From Roseovarius sp. ZX-A-9 (GTDB lineage: Bacteria; Pseudomonadota; Alphaproteobacteria; Rhodobacterales; Rhodobacteraceae), in the NCBI RefSeq assembly GCF_028369135.1, contig NZ_JAPWHW010000003.1, forward strand, positions 124,001-188,000: a stretch of DNA of 64,000 nucleotides. Reading direction: 5' to 3'. Every line of letters starts with the position of its first letter. Within the stretch, counting starts at the first letter, position 1. This document shows, piece after piece, positions 9,541 through 22,314 of this stretch. The notes under the pieces are model-generated. The model was given only the letters and a program-made list of their open reading frames with translations, was not told the origin of the DNA and ran no database searches. The position numbers were made by a program, and so were the translations under genes.

Positions 9541-9578
9541 AACAGCGCGGTGCGTGTCACGCCGCGCTGTTCGTTTTT
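9541..9578 (+). terminator. Intrinsic terminator after the MaoC gene
   Basis: AACAGCGCGG (9541-9550) pairs perfectly with CCGCGCTGTT (9562-9571) across an 11-base loop and is followed by CGTTTTT. The rest of the interval 9451-9752 shows no convincing gene. Confidence 0.85.
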
Positions 9579-9752
9579 CCCATTTTGCCTTGCATCGATT
9601 GTCCGCTGTCAGCGGATCAATGCCCTGCGAAATCTCGCTAATCTTTGAAACCGGGCGCCGCTAGGATCGGCGTAACGCGCAGGCGCGCAATCGTGACGCC
9701 CGCACCGCCATCGACTCTTGCACCCCTCAGCGCCGCGCGCTACCCCTGCGCA

Positions 9753-10691
9753 ATGCGCATTATCCGAGATTATACCTATGTGGATCGATCAGACCGGGGG
9801 GCCAGCGTGGCCATCGGCAACTTTGACGGTGTGCATATCGGCCACCAGTCGGTGATCGACATCGCCCGCAAGGCTGGCGAAGAGATCGGCGCGCCGCTGG
9901 GGGTGCTGACATTCGAGCCGCATCCGCGTGAATATTTCGCGCCTGATGCCCCCCCGTTTCGCCTGATGGGCCGTGCCGCGCGCGCGCATCGGCTGCACAA
10001 GCTGGGCGTGGAGCGGCTTTATGAGTTGAATTTCAACGCCGCCCTGTCGGCGCTTTCGCCGCACGCCTTTGCCCACGACGTGATCTCCGAGGGGCTGGGC
10101 CTGCGCCATGTAGTCGTGGGGGCCGATTTCTGCTTTGGTAAGGGACGCGCAGGAAATGCCGCCGATCTCGAACGGTTCGGAGCCGAGATGGGGTTCGGCG
10201 TCAGCGTCGCGCGGCTGCTGGAGGGCGAGACCGGCGAAGTCAGCTCGACCGCGATCCGCCGCGCTCTGAGCGACGGGCGCCCGCGCGATGCGGCGGCAAT
10301 GCTGGGCCACTGGCACCGGATCGAGGGCATCGTGGTCGGCGGCGAACAGCGTGGCCGCGAATTGGGCTATCCGACCGCGAACATGTCCATCTCGGGGCTG
10401 CACCAGCCTCGTTTTGGCGTCTATGCGGTGATCGTGGATGTGCTGGGCGGCCCGCATCAGGGGCAATATCACGGCGCGGCCTCGCTCGGGGTGCGCCCGA
10501 TGTTCGGGGGCGAGGTGCCCAATCTCGAAACCTTCCTGTTCGATTTCTCGGGCGACCTCTACGGTACCGATCTGTCGGTCGCACTGGTCGAGTACCTGCG
10601 CCCCGAAGAAACATTTGATGGCTTGGATGCCTTCATTGCGCAGATGGATGCCGATTGTGTCCGCGCCCGCGAAATCCTGACAGCGCTATGA
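9753..10691 (+). CDS. ribF: Bifunctional riboflavin kinase / FMN adenylyltransferase
   Basis: 312 residues. Makes FMN and then FAD from riboflavin in the cytosol. The N-terminal nucleotidyltransferase domain has GNFDGVHIGH (22-31) with the HxGH signature and a late SSTAIRRAL motif (KMSKS equivalent). The C-terminal kinase domain has GRELGYPTANM, the conserved G-x-P-T-A-N motif, and a late NLETFLFDF segment. The ATG at 9753 is preferred over an upstream in-frame ATG at 9645 that adds non-conserved sequence. It overlaps the next gene by ATGA. Confidence 0.97.
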   Translation: MRIIRDYTYVDRSDRGASVAIGNFDGVHIGHQSVIDIARKAGEEIGAPLGVLTFEPHPREYFAPDAPPFRLMGRAARAHRLHKLGVERLYELNFNAALSALSPHAFAHDVISEGLGLRHVVVGADFCFGKGRAGNAADLERFGAEMGFGVSVARLLEGETGEVSSTAIRRALSDGRPRDAAAMLGHWHRIEGIVVGGEQRGRELGYPTANMSISGLHQPRFGVYAVIVDVLGGPHQGQYHGAASLGVRPMFGGEVPNLETFLFDFSGDLYGTDLSVALVEYLRPEETFDGLDAFIAQMDADCVRAREILTAL

Positions 10692-11140
10692 CCGACCTGC
10701 GCCCGCGATTTTGGGAAACCGTGCCGCTGACACGCATGACCCGCGCCGAATGGGAGGCGCTCTGCGACGGCTGCGGCAAATGCTGCATGAACAAGCTGGA
10801 GGATGAGGACACCGGCGAGGTTGCCCTCACCCGTGTCGCCTGCCGCCTGTTCGACGATACAACATGCCGCTGCGCCCAATACCCGATCCGCCACCAGTTC
10901 GTGCCGGAATGCATCGTGCTCAAGCCCACCAACATGGATACGAACCTCTACTGGATGCCCGAAACCTGCGCCTACAAGCTGCTCTGGCAGGGCAAGCCGC
11001 TCTTTGACTGGCACCCGCTGATCACAGGCGACCCCGAGTCGATTCACGCGGCGGGCGTCTCCATGCAGAGCCGTACGGTGCCCGAGTTCGACGTGCACGA
11101 GGACGATTGGGAAGATCACATCATCGAGGAGCCGACCTGA
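10688..11140 (+). CDS. YcgN/UPF0260 family cysteine-cluster protein
   Basis: 150 residues. CDGCGKCCMNKLEDED is the CxxCxxCC cluster of the UPF0260/zinc- or iron-sulphur-type family (YkgJ-like), with further conserved Cys in ACRLFDDTTCRCAQYPIR. The family has no established function. Its ATG overlaps the ribF stop (ATGA) and its own stop overlaps the threonine aldolase start (TGATG), so the three genes are almost certainly one transcript. Confidence 0.9.
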   Translation: MTDLRPRFWETVPLTRMTRAEWEALCDGCGKCCMNKLEDEDTGEVALTRVACRLFDDTTCRCAQYPIRHQFVPECIVLKPTNMDTNLYWMPETCAYKLLWQGKPLFDWHPLITGDPESIHAAGVSMQSRTVPEFDVHEDDWEDHIIEEPT

Positions 11141-12180
11141 TGTTCTTTGCCTCTGACAACGCGGGCCCGATGCATCCCAGCGTACGCGAAGCACTGATTG
11201 CCGCCGATACCGGCCATGCGGTGCCGTATGGTGACGATGCCATCATGGCTGAAGTGCGCAGCACCCTGCGCGAAATTTTCGAAGCGCCGGAGGCCGCGAT
11301 CTACCTCGTCGCCACGGGTACTGCGGCCAATGCGCTGACGCTGGCCACCCTGACGCAGCCCTGGCAGACCGTGTTCTGCACCCCGCTCGCCCATATCCAG
11401 AACGACGAATGCCACGCCCCCGAATTCTATACCGGCGGTGCCAAGCTGACGCTGGTGGGCGAGGATGACAAGATGACGCCCGAGCAGTTGCGCGGTGCAA
11501 TCGACGGCTGGACCAGAGGCGACGTGCATACCTCGCAGCGCGGCCCCGTGGCCCTGACGCAAGTGACCGAGATGGGCCGCATCTATACGCTGGACGAGCT
11601 GCGCGCGGTCACGAGCGTCGCGGCCGAACATGGCCTGCCCTGTTTCATGGATGGTGCGCGGTTCACCAACGCGTTGCTTGCGCTGGATTGCACCCCGGCC
11701 GAGATGACGTGGAAGGCCGGGATCGACGCGCTCAGCTTTGGCGGCACCAAGAATGGCTGTGCGGGCGTTGAGGCCGTGATCTTCTTTGATCCCGCCCACG
11801 CCTGGGAGTTCGAGCTGCGCCGCAAACGGGGTGCGCATCTGTTTTCCAAGCACCGGTATCTTTCGGCGCAGATGCAGGGCTATCTGCAAAACGATGCATG
11901 GCGCGAAGCGGCCAGGACGGCCAACGCCAATGCAGCGTATCTGGCACAAGGGCTGCGTGATGTGACCGGCGCGGTGTTTCTGGCAGAACCGCAAGCCAAC
12001 ATGATCTTTGCCACCCTGCCCCGCCGTACCCATCAACGGCTGCGCGCGGCGGGTGCGGTCTATGCCCTTTGGGGGCCGCTGGACGGTGCCCCCGAGGAGT
12101 CTGTGAAAATGCGGCTGGTCTGTGACTGGTCCATCGGGCGCGACCAGATCGACCGGTTCATCGAGATCGCCAAAGGCTGA
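11140..12180 (+). CDS. ltaE: Low-specificity threonine aldolase (beta-eliminating lyase family)
   Basis: 346 residues, PLP-dependent fold type I, expected to cleave threonine and allo-threonine to glycine and acetaldehyde. FFASDNAGPMHPSV is the typical start, FMDGARFTNAL holds the cofactor-nitrogen Asp, and SFGGTKNGC holds the Schiff-base Lys. Cytosolic. The start overlaps the YcgN stop by one base, and this gene closes the ribF unit. A hairpin separates it from the convergent hydrolase. Confidence 0.93.
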   Translation: MFFASDNAGPMHPSVREALIAADTGHAVPYGDDAIMAEVRSTLREIFEAPEAAIYLVATGTAANALTLATLTQPWQTVFCTPLAHIQNDECHAPEFYTGGAKLTLVGEDDKMTPEQLRGAIDGWTRGDVHTSQRGPVALTQVTEMGRIYTLDELRAVTSVAAEHGLPCFMDGARFTNALLALDCTPAEMTWKAGIDALSFGGTKNGCAGVEAVIFFDPAHAWEFELRRKRGAHLFSKHRYLSAQMQGYLQNDAWREAARTANANAAYLAQGLRDVTGAVFLAEPQANMIFATLPRRTHQRLRAAGAVYALWGPLDGAPEESVKMRLVCDWSIGRDQIDRFIEIAKG

Positions 12181-12208
12181 CCGCGAGGACGGCCCGGCAA
12201 AACCTTTC

Positions 12209-12244
12209 GCGAAACGCAAATGCCACATGGGCTTTGCGTTTCGC
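12209..12244. terminator. Bidirectional terminator hairpin
   Basis: GCGAAACGCAAA (12209-12220) pairs perfectly with TTTGCGTTTCGC (12233-12244) across a 12-base loop, between the convergent aldolase and hydrolase genes. There are short T/A runs on both sides. Confidence 0.75.
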
Positions 12245-12250
12245 CTTTGG

Positions 12251-13111
12251 TCAATGAATCTTATGGGGTAAATGCTTTTGGCACGGCAGCGCAGGTGCGC
12301 TGTCTTGCCGAAGAAACCGCAGGATTTCCGCGCTGACCTGAGCGGGATGGCTGAGCGGCGCCATATGACCCGCGCCGCCGATCACCGCCCGCTCTGCGCG
12401 CGGCAGTCGCATAGCCAAGCCGTCGCAGATCACGCCGATCACCGGCGGGGACTTGCTACCCTCTAACAGCAGAACGGGCATCTGCAGCGCCTCCAGCACG
12501 CCGGGTTCCAGCATGCCGCCCACGTCATCATGAAGCGCCGGCTGTTCTGCCTCGATCAGTGCCATCTGACACGCCAGTTCGGCGCGCTGTGAGGCCCGCA
12601 AATCCTCCCACGCCAACCCGTTGCCCCAGATCGCCAGAAAATGTCTTGCGGCGCGCTCGTGATCGCCCTGCGCCATCGCGGCGGCATAATCCGCTTCTGC
12701 CGCGCGTTGCGCCTCGGCAATATCGGGCCTATCGCGGGTTGCCACGGCAAAGAACACCGGCTCGATCAGGACCAGCGAGCGCACCCGTTCTGGCCAGAGC
12801 ACAGCCATGCGCAACGCCGCTGTCGCGCCAAAGGAATGGCCGATGACATCCACCGGACCCTCGCGCGCGAAATCTGCCGCGATCCCGGCGGTAAGCGCCT
12901 GCATCTCACCACAAGACGCATCCCAGGCACCACTGCGGCCATGGCCCGGCAGGTCAAACGCGGTCATGGTCAATGCACCGGAGAGATATTGTGCGACACC
13001 GCCCCAGGCCGATGATTGCGCCAGCGCACAATGGATCATGACCGCCTGGCGCGGCCCCTGCCCGAACTGCGTCCAGTATGTTGCAAAGCCGCCCTTCTGC
13101 CCGCTGGGCAT
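12251..13111 (-). CDS. Alpha/beta-fold hydrolase
   Basis: 286 residues. IGHSFGATAAL holds the nucleophile Ser in GxSxG, FDLPGHGRSG is the strand-loop typical of the family, and IGGAGHMAPLSHP holds the catalytic His. The oxyanion region reads HCALAQSSAW, where many relatives have HG. No signal peptide, so it is probably cytosolic. The start lies 3 bp after the stop of the isomerase gene on the same strand, so the two are likely cotranscribed and may act in one degradation route. Substrate unknown. Confidence 0.85.
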   Translation of the reverse strand: MPSGQKGGFATYWTQFGQGPRQAVMIHCALAQSSAWGGVAQYLSGALTMTAFDLPGHGRSGAWDASCGEMQALTAGIAADFAREGPVDVIGHSFGATAALRMAVLWPERVRSLVLIEPVFFAVATRDRPDIAEAQRAAEADYAAAMAQGDHERAARHFLAIWGNGLAWEDLRASQRAELACQMALIEAEQPALHDDVGGMLEPGVLEALQMPVLLLEGSKSPPVIGVICDGLAMRLPRAERAVIGGAGHMAPLSHPAQVSAEILRFLRQDSAPALPCQKHLPHKIH

Positions 13112-13114
13112 CGC

Positions 13115-13714
13115 CTAGAGCTTGCCTTCCAGATGCAATTCCAGATCCTCCAGCCGATCCTGTCCCCAGAAACACTGGCCGCTGTCCACAACGTAGAAGG
13201 GCGCGCCGAACACGCCGCGGCGCACGGCCTCTTCCAGGTTGGCACCGTAGGTTTCGGCGCCTTCCAGCAACCCGCTATCGGCCAAGGCAGGATCGAACCC
13301 CGCCCCGGACAGGCAATCGCGCACCACATCCGCCTCAGCGATATCGCGCTCTTCGGCCCAGACCGCGCGGCCAAAAGCGTGAACAAGCCCCGCCAGATCG
13401 CCGCCACCAGCATTCTGCGCTGCGATGATCGCATAAGACGACGGTGCCGAGTTCGTCGGCCAATGCGCAGGCTTCAGGTTCAGCGGCTTGTCCAGGCGCC
13501 GCGCCCGCCGCTCCATGTCCTGCAGCCGGTAGGCCTGCCGCGAGGGGTGACGATCTTTGGGCGGCGTGCCCCCCGTGCGCGCGAAAAGCGCCATGATATC
13601 GAGCGGCTTGTAGGTCACGCTCGCCCCGGTTTTCGCCGCGATTTCCGCAAGCGACGTGCCTGTCAGGTAAGTAAACGGCGAAAGTGTCGAGAAAAAATAG
13701 TCGATATGCGCCAA
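13115..13714 (-). CDS. 2-hydroxychromene-2-carboxylate isomerase-like (DsbA/GST-kappa fold)
   Basis: 199 residues from a TTG at 13714 with GAGGAG eight bases upstream; no ATG gives a sensible start, and an upstream ATG (13783) adds 23 unrelated residues. (M)AHIDYFFSTLSPFTYLTG holds the Ser of S-P-(F/W)-x-Y, the glutathione-contacting motif of the kappa GST/HCCA isomerase family, and FGAPFYVVDSGQCFWGQDRL is the conserved C-terminal cis-Pro region. The name enzyme acts in naphthalene degradation, but most family members are of unknown substrate. Coupled to the hydrolase downstream. Confidence 0.85.
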   Translation of the reverse strand: MAHIDYFFSTLSPFTYLTGTSLAEIAAKTGASVTYKPLDIMALFARTGGTPPKDRHPSRQAYRLQDMERRARRLDKPLNLKPAHWPTNSAPSSYAIIAAQNAGGGDLAGLVHAFGRAVWAEERDIAEADVVRDCLSGAGFDPALADSGLLEGAETYGANLEEAVRRGVFGAPFYVVDSGQCFWGQDRLEDLELHLEGKL

Positions 13715-13821
13715 TTTACGGCTCCTCTGCGGCTCAGCTGCTTTGCCAGACCCTACGCGCATGCTAAGCGGTGTCAACGTCACGAATCTGTCATCCAGGC
13801 CACCCTCAGGGAAAATCTCAC

Positions 13822-14838
13822 ATGCCAGTCACACCGGAACCGAAACTGATCTCGGGCAATGCCAACATGCCGCTTGCCACTGCCATCGCACGGCGGATGT
13901 CAATGCACCGGGGGGTCAGTCTCGGACTGGTCGATGCTCGGGTAGAGCGCTTCAATGACGGCGAGATTTTCGTCGAAGTATTCGAAAACGTCCGTGGCGA
14001 GGATATGTTCATCATCCAGCCGACTTCGAATCCGGCAAACGACAACCTGATGGAACTGCTGATCATGGCCGACGCGCTGCGCCGCTCGTCCGCCCATCGC
14101 ATTACGGCCGTGATCCCCTATTTCGGCTACGCACGACAAGATCGCCGCTCCAAAGCGCGCACGCCGATCTCGGCCAAGCTGGTGGCGAACATGCTGGTCG
14201 AAGCGGGCATCGAGCGGGTTCTGACGATGGACCTGCACGCGGCGCAGATTCAGGGGTTTTTCGATATCCCTGTGGATAACCTCTATGCCTCGCCGGTTTT
14301 CGCACTCGATATCATGAAACAGTTCAAAGGCTGTCTGGATGAGGTGATGATCGTCTCTCCCGATGTGGGTGGCGTCGCCCGTGCACGTGAACTGGCCAAG
14401 CGGATCAACGCACCGCTCAGCATCGTTGACAAGCGGCGTGAGAAGGCCGGCGAAGTCGCCGAAATGACCGTTATCGGCGAAGTCACGGGCAAGCGATGCA
14501 TCATCGTCGACGACATGTGCGATACGGCAGGTACGCTGTGCAAAGCGGCCGAAGTGCTGATGGAAAACGGCGCCTCCGAGGTTCATGCCTACACCACGCA
14601 TGGTGTCATGTCCGGCCCGGCGGTGGAGCGTATCACCGCCTCGGTTCTGAAAAGCATGGTGATCACCGACACCATTGCCCCCACCGAGGCCGTGCGCGGC
14701 GCGCCCAACATCCGCATCATCCCGACGGCACCCGTCTTTGCGCAGGCAATCCTGAACATCTGGAACGGCACGTCGGTATCGTCTCTGTTCGACACGCCGA
14801 CATTGGAACCCGTCTATGAGGGCCAGTTCGACAACTGA
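13822..14838 (+). CDS. prs: Ribose-phosphate pyrophosphokinase
   Basis: 338 residues. Makes PRPP from ribose 5-phosphate and ATP for nucleotide, His and Trp synthesis. [20 protein letters not shown] is the PP-binding/metal region, the flexible-loop KRREKAGE follows, and [13 protein letters not shown] is the PRPP-binding loop. ATG at 13822 ([19 protein letters not shown]). Divergent from the isomerase gene; a strong hairpin follows. Confidence 0.97.
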   Translation: MPVTPEPKLISGNANMPLATAIARRMSMHRGVSLGLVDARVERFNDGEIFVEVFENVRGEDMFIIQPTSNPANDNLMELLIMADALRRSSAHRITAVIPYFGYARQDRRSKARTPISAKLVANMLVEAGIERVLTMDLHAAQIQGFFDIPVDNLYASPVFALDIMKQFKGCLDEVMIVSPDVGGVARARELAKRINAPLSIVDKRREKAGEVAEMTVIGEVTGKRCIIVDDMCDTAGTLCKAAEVLMENGASEVHAYTTHGVMSGPAVERITASVLKSMVITDTIAPTEAVRGAPNIRIIPTAPVFAQAILNIWNGTSVSSLFDTPTLEPVYEGQFDN

Positions 14839-14845
14839 CCCGCTT

Positions 14846-14873
14846 GCAGTGTCGGGCGAAAGCCCGGCACTGC
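14846..14873. terminator. Hairpin between convergent prs and lectin-domain genes
   Basis: 12-bp stem (one G-U pair) with a GAAA tetraloop: GCAGTGTCGGGC-gaaa-GCCCGGCACTGC. It lacks a T-tract but sits exactly between the two convergent stops. Confidence 0.65.
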
Positions 14874-14875
14874 GT

Positions 14876-15226
14876 TCAGTACAATTCCCAATCGTCCTCG
14901 TGGTACAGCTCTCCGATTGCCATCCAGCGGACACGCGCGCGCGCCACATGGGTATCCGCCCAGGTGCGAAACACCACTTCGAACCCTGTTTCGGTAATTT
15001 TTTCGGCTGACACTTCGATCCGGGCATTGGTTCCGCTGTCGATGTCCCACATCGACAGCGCGCATTGAACGGCGGGCGGCGTGCGAAAGGGTTCAGTGAA
15101 CCGGACGGTGTGCAGGCGCATGCGGTCGCCCTCGCCTGTCCACATGTCCCCGCCGCTCTCATAGTCGGAAAACAGGACGGTTTCGCCCTGATCAATACCA
15201 ATCAGCTTATTGTCAAAGCGTTTCAT
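14876..15226 (-). CDS. H-type lectin domain protein
   Basis: 116 residues. The pattern FxxPFxxPPAVxCALSMWDID followed by GFEVVFRTWADTHVARARVRW and AIG matches the H-type lectin domain (agglutinin-like beta-sandwich), a small carbohydrate-binding fold common in Rhodobacterales genomes. There is no signal peptide, so location and ligand are unclear. ATG at 15226. Convergent with prs and separate from neighbours. Confidence 0.8.
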   Translation of the reverse strand: MKRFDNKLIGIDQGETVLFSDYESGGDMWTGEGDRMRLHTVRFTEPFRTPPAVQCALSMWDIDSGTNARIEVSAEKITETGFEVVFRTWADTHVARARVRWMAIGELYHEDDWELY

Positions 15227-15572
15227 TCTATCTTCACTGCTACTATGAGCGCATGACTATCGACCCAATCCGGCGAAAATGAGATGAGATGATGGAAAAT
15301 CCTGACTCCTCCGCACGTTAGCGCCATTTGCGAATCCTCTGAATCAAAAATGGCACATGACCTTGGCAAAGTCTTCCTTTTGGGCGGCCAGCATCAAGGC
15401 CGAAGATCAGAATAGCGGCAACCCGTTCCTCAAACCACTATCGTTGCCCGATTTCACCCATGGCAAACCCGCGCTCCGCTCCTGCCAACCCACCCTGCGC
15501 GATTCCGGTCCGATTTGACGGATTTCTGCGGATCGCTCATACCTGTTGCATCATACAACCGATGAGGGCCTG
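15227..15572. other. Intergenic region, no gene seen
   Basis: 346 bp between divergent starts, with stop codons in all frames that matter and mixed composition. TTGACG at 15516-15521 could be a -35 element for the downstream methyltransferase, but I see no convincing -10 hexamer. Confidence 0.5.
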
Positions 15573-16205
15573 ATGCGTTCGTTCAAATCCGCGTTTACCA
15601 AAGACTTCCTGCGTAAATACCAGGACGGTGTCATGAAATACCAATATCGCGGTATCGAATGTTTGCGCAGTCCGATCGACATGGCGATTCAGGGCCGCGC
15701 GATCTGGGACAACGCCCCCGGCACGATCATCGAGATCGGCTCACATCACGGCGCCAGCGCACTTTGGATGGCGGATCTTGTCGGCAATTATGGCCGCAGC
15801 ACGCCAATCTATTCTATCGACGTGAAGGTGCCAGCGCTGACCGATCCGCGCATCAATTTCGTGACCGGGGACGTTATGGACCTTGGGGCCGCCTTTGCCG
15901 CGCACGGGATATTCGATGCGCCACGCCCCTGGTTCGTTCTGGAGGATTCCGCACATACCTACCCCTGCTGCCTGGCTGCGCTTGAATTCCTGGGAGAGCA
16001 CATGCAGGCGGGCGAACTGCTGTGCATGGAGGATGGTCTGCTGGACGAATTGGGCGTCAGCGCGAATTACGGTGGCGGGCCGAACCGGGCAATCGCCGAA
16101 TACATGCAGACGCATCCGGGAGTGTTCGAGGTGGACGAGGCGCTGTGCGACACGTTCGGTGTGAACGCGACCTATGCGCCCAACGGGTATCTGCGCAAAC
16201 TCTGA
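15573..16205 (+). CDS. CmcI-like SAM-dependent methyltransferase / cephalosporin hydroxylase family
   Basis: 210 residues from the ATG at 15573, preceded by GAGGG; an in-frame TTG at 15546 is less likely. IIEIGSHHGASALWMADL is the SAM-binding glycine loop (ExGxxxG), IYSIDVKVP the second acidic strand, and VLEDSAHTYPCC the metal/His motif typical of the CmcI family (pfam04989). Many family members sit in cell-surface or antibiotic gene sets, but here it stands alone. Substrate unknown. A strong terminator follows. Confidence 0.75.
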   Translation: MRSFKSAFTKDFLRKYQDGVMKYQYRGIECLRSPIDMAIQGRAIWDNAPGTIIEIGSHHGASALWMADLVGNYGRSTPIYSIDVKVPALTDPRINFVTGDVMDLGAAFAAHGIFDAPRPWFVLEDSAHTYPCCLAALEFLGEHMQAGELLCMEDGLLDELGVSANYGGGPNRAIAEYMQTHPGVFEVDEALCDTFGVNATYAPNGYLRKL

Positions 16206-16219
16206 CCCAATCCAAAAGA

Positions 16220-16247
16220 AAAGAGCCTGCAAATATGCAGGCTCTTT
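16220..16247. terminator. Bidirectional terminator (CmcI-like gene / atp operon)
   Basis: AAAGAGCCTGCA-aata-TGCAGGCTCTTT, a perfect 12-bp stem with A-tracts to the left and T-tracts to the right. It lies between the convergent methyltransferase and atpC and would terminate both. Confidence 0.92.
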
Positions 16248-16272
16248 GCGTTAGCTATAGTGGTTGGGCCTG

Positions 16273-16707
16273 TTAGGCAGAGAAGCTCGCCGACAGGCCG
16301 ATCTCGTCACCAAGCGCCATCATGTCAGCCAGAAGTTTGGCTGCATCGTCGACGGGGCCGGGCTCGTTCACGAAGGTTTCTTCGGCCTTTTTCAACGCCG
16401 CATTCGCGCTTTTGACCATCGCTTCATAGTCTTCCTGCGTGATATCGGCCCGGGGCATCGCGCGTTCAGCCAGGACCGATACACCGCTTGCGTTGATCTC
16501 GGCAAAACCGCCGGTCACGACGTATTCACCAGCACCGTCACCACCGATGACGCGCACGATACCGGGGCGCAGCGTGGTGATCAGCGGGGCATGATCGGCC
16601 ATCGCGGTCATGTCGCCTTCAGCACCGGGGATCTGCACCTCGGTCGCCTCGACCGACGCCAGCAAGCGTTCGGGCGATACCAGATCGAATTGTAATTTAT
16701 CAGCCAT
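16273..16707 (-). CDS. atpC: F1 ATP synthase epsilon subunit
   Basis: 144 residues. Central-stalk subunit that couples rotation and inhibits ATP hydrolysis. [20 protein letters not shown] and [19 protein letters not shown] are the conserved beta-barrel motifs, and the C-terminal part is the usual helical hairpin. Last gene of atpHAGDC, 65 bp after atpD. Confidence 0.97.
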   Translation of the reverse strand: MADKLQFDLVSPERLLASVEATEVQIPGAEGDMTAMADHAPLITTLRPGIVRVIGGDGAGEYVVTGGFAEINASGVSVLAERAMPRADITQEDYEAMVKSANAALKKAEETFVNEPGPVDDAAKLLADMMALGDEIGLSASFSA

Positions 16708-16772
16708 TCATGGCCTCCTTATCCTGGCATGTGCCGGACCGCAGGGATGCGGACCGGCCCCTTGGCGCAGTT

Positions 16773-19090
<2,318 letters not shown>

Positions 19091-19108
19091 GTGCCTCTGT
19101 CCTTTCCC

Positions 19109-20647
<1,539 letters not shown>

Positions 20648-21208
20648 TTATCCGACCTCTTTCATTGAATTCTGGAGGGAAGAGAGCCTGGAGCGGATCG
20701 ACGTGTCGATCATCTTCGAGCCCACCTTTACGATAAGACCGCCGATGAGGCTTTCATCTACGGTCGCATTGATTTTGACTATCTTGCCAACACGCGCCTT
20801 CAGCGTCTTGGCCAGCTTGTCGCTTTGTGCCTTGGTCAGCGCCTTGGCGCTGGTGACTTCGGCGGAAACTTCGCCCTTTTCATTCGCAATCAGCCCACGC
20901 AATTGCGCGATCAGTTGCGGCAACACAAAGAGGCGGCGCTTGGCGGCCATCACACCCATGCCCTGCGCCAGAGCGGCGGGCAGGTTCATCTTGTTTGCGA
21001 TCGCGGCGATCGCCTTGCCTTGATCGTCGCGGCTGATCACCGGGCTGGAAATCGCTTCGCGCAGGTCGGCGCTCGCATCCAGTGCAGCGGCCAGGTCATC
21101 GACCCCAGCCTCCAGATCGGTGAGTTTCTTATTCTCCAGAGAGAGTTCGAAGATCGCCGTCGCATAGCGTTCGGCAATACCAGAGGAAATCGAAGCTGGT
21201 TCGGACAC
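20648..21208 (-). CDS. atpH: F1 ATP synthase delta subunit
   Basis: 186 residues. Peripheral-stalk subunit joining F1 to the b subunits. I chose the GTG at 21208, read as MSEPASISSGIAERYATAIF, because GGAAGG lies 6 bp upstream; the in-frame GTG at 21214 would abut the ribosome site. The C-terminal VDESLIGGLIVKVGSKMIDTS is the family signature. First gene of atpHAGDC; the F0 genes are not adjacent, as is normal in alphaproteobacteria. Confidence 0.95.
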   Translation of the reverse strand: MSEPASISSGIAERYATAIFELSLENKKLTDLEAGVDDLAAALDASADLREAISSPVISRDDQGKAIAAIANKMNLPAALAQGMGVMAAKRRLFVLPQLIAQLRGLIANEKGEVSAEVTSAKALTKAQSDKLAKTLKARVGKIVKINATVDESLIGGLIVKVGSKMIDTSIRSRLSSLQNSMKEVG

Positions 21209-21672
21209 GTCCACCCTTCCGACAATTTAGGCCCCGGTTAGCGACGCAAGGTTTGCGTCTCCGGAGGCGTCTGTGAGCACCAGAGCACTCTTATCACTGT
21301 AATCCGGCGTGGGTCTAGCAGAGCCTTCCTTGGCGGGCAAGTTGCTATGCGGCATGTTGCGGTCCATTATAATCTTTTGTTTTCAAAAACTTGGCCATAC
21401 TGCGTCGGTTTGAACCAGTTTTTCCGACCCAAAAACTTATAATTTTCCATGCATTTCGCGATTCCCCTACCCCCGGCAGCGCGGAACAACCGGAGAATGT
21501 TAACGCTATCAGCCGCAATGCCGTGAGCGCGAGCCCTGAAAGGGCCCGCCTGCCGCACAGTTTGCGCCCTCGGTATCGGCCTGCCAAAGCGGTTTGTTCC
21601 GGGTCTGCGCCCCCTGCGCTTGACACATGACCCGCCCCCGCCGCACGCTGGATTTCAGGGAGGACGCCACCG
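21209..21672. other. Intergenic region between divergent atp and nitrile hydratase units
   Basis: 464 bp with no convincing gene. Close to atpH, GACGCAA-ggt-TTGCGTC (21243-21259) would form a 7-bp stem in the atp leader. The region must hold promoters for both units; TTGACA at 21620-21625 points towards nthA but has no good -10 partner. The part 21360-21480 is AT-richer than its surroundings. Confidence 0.55.
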
Positions 21673-22314
21673 ATGGCCACATTCGACGCAGATGAAGCGG
21701 CCCGGCTTCATCGCGATTTGCACAGTCACCTGCCCTCGGACCCGGCGCTGCGGGTCAAGACCCTGGAAAGCCTGATGGTCGAGCGCGGCTTTGCCTCCGA
21801 AGCCACTTTGGATGCCTGGGTCGAGGCCTATTCGGATCACATCGGCCCCAAACGGGGCGCAAGGGTGATCGCCCGGGCATGGACAGACCCCGCGTTCAAG
21901 GCGCGTTTGCTGGAGGATGCTGCCGTGGCCATCAAGGACTTCGGCTTTGAAGGCAGCGCAACCGCGCATCTCAAGGCCGTCGAAAACACCGATACCCGGC
22001 ACAACATGGTCGTTTGCACGCTCTGTTCGTGTTACCCGTTTGCGCTGCTCGGCATGTCGCCCGCCTGGTACAAATCATTCGAATACCGCGCCCGCGCCGT
22101 TCGCGAGCCACGCAAGGTGCTGGCGGAATTCGGCGTTTCGCTGCCCGATGGCGTCGATATCCGCGTTTGGGACAGCACCGCCGAGCTGCGTTATCTGGTG
22201 ATCCCCCAGCGCCCCGATGGGACCAAAGGCTGGGACGAGAATCGTCTTGCGGCGATTGTCACGCGAAATTCGATGATCGGCACCGATCGCGACCTTGATC
22301 CGGGCAAAGCCTGA
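21673..22314 (+). CDS. nthA: Nitrile hydratase alpha subunit, cobalt type
   Basis: 213 residues. With the beta subunit it hydrates nitriles to amides in the cytosol. The metal-claw motif VCTLCSCYP (C115, C118, C120) has Thr after the first Cys, the pattern of Co(III) enzymes (Fe enzymes have VCSLCSC). The family's usual start and the C-terminal ELRYLVIPQRPDGTKGWDE are present. Its stop shares a base with the nthB start (TGATG). Confidence 0.95.
   Translation: MATFDADEAARLHRDLHSHLPSDPALRVKTLESLMVERGFASEATLDAWVEAYSDHIGPKRGARVIARAWTDPAFKARLLEDAAVAIKDFGFEGSATAHLKAVENTDTRHNMVVCTLCSCYPFALLGMSPAWYKSFEYRARAVREPRKVLAEFGVSLPDGVDIRVWDSTAELRYLVIPQRPDGTKGWDENRLAAIVTRNSMIGTDRDLDPGKA

Noticed and set aside
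9410..9664. 84-codon frame between the MaoC and ribF genes
   Set aside because: It overlaps the MaoC 3' end and a clear terminator and lacks a ribosome site.
21345..21680. 111-codon minus frame upstream of nthA
   Set aside because: Low-complexity Arg/Gly/Ala content, no start signal, and it lies in the divergent promoter region.
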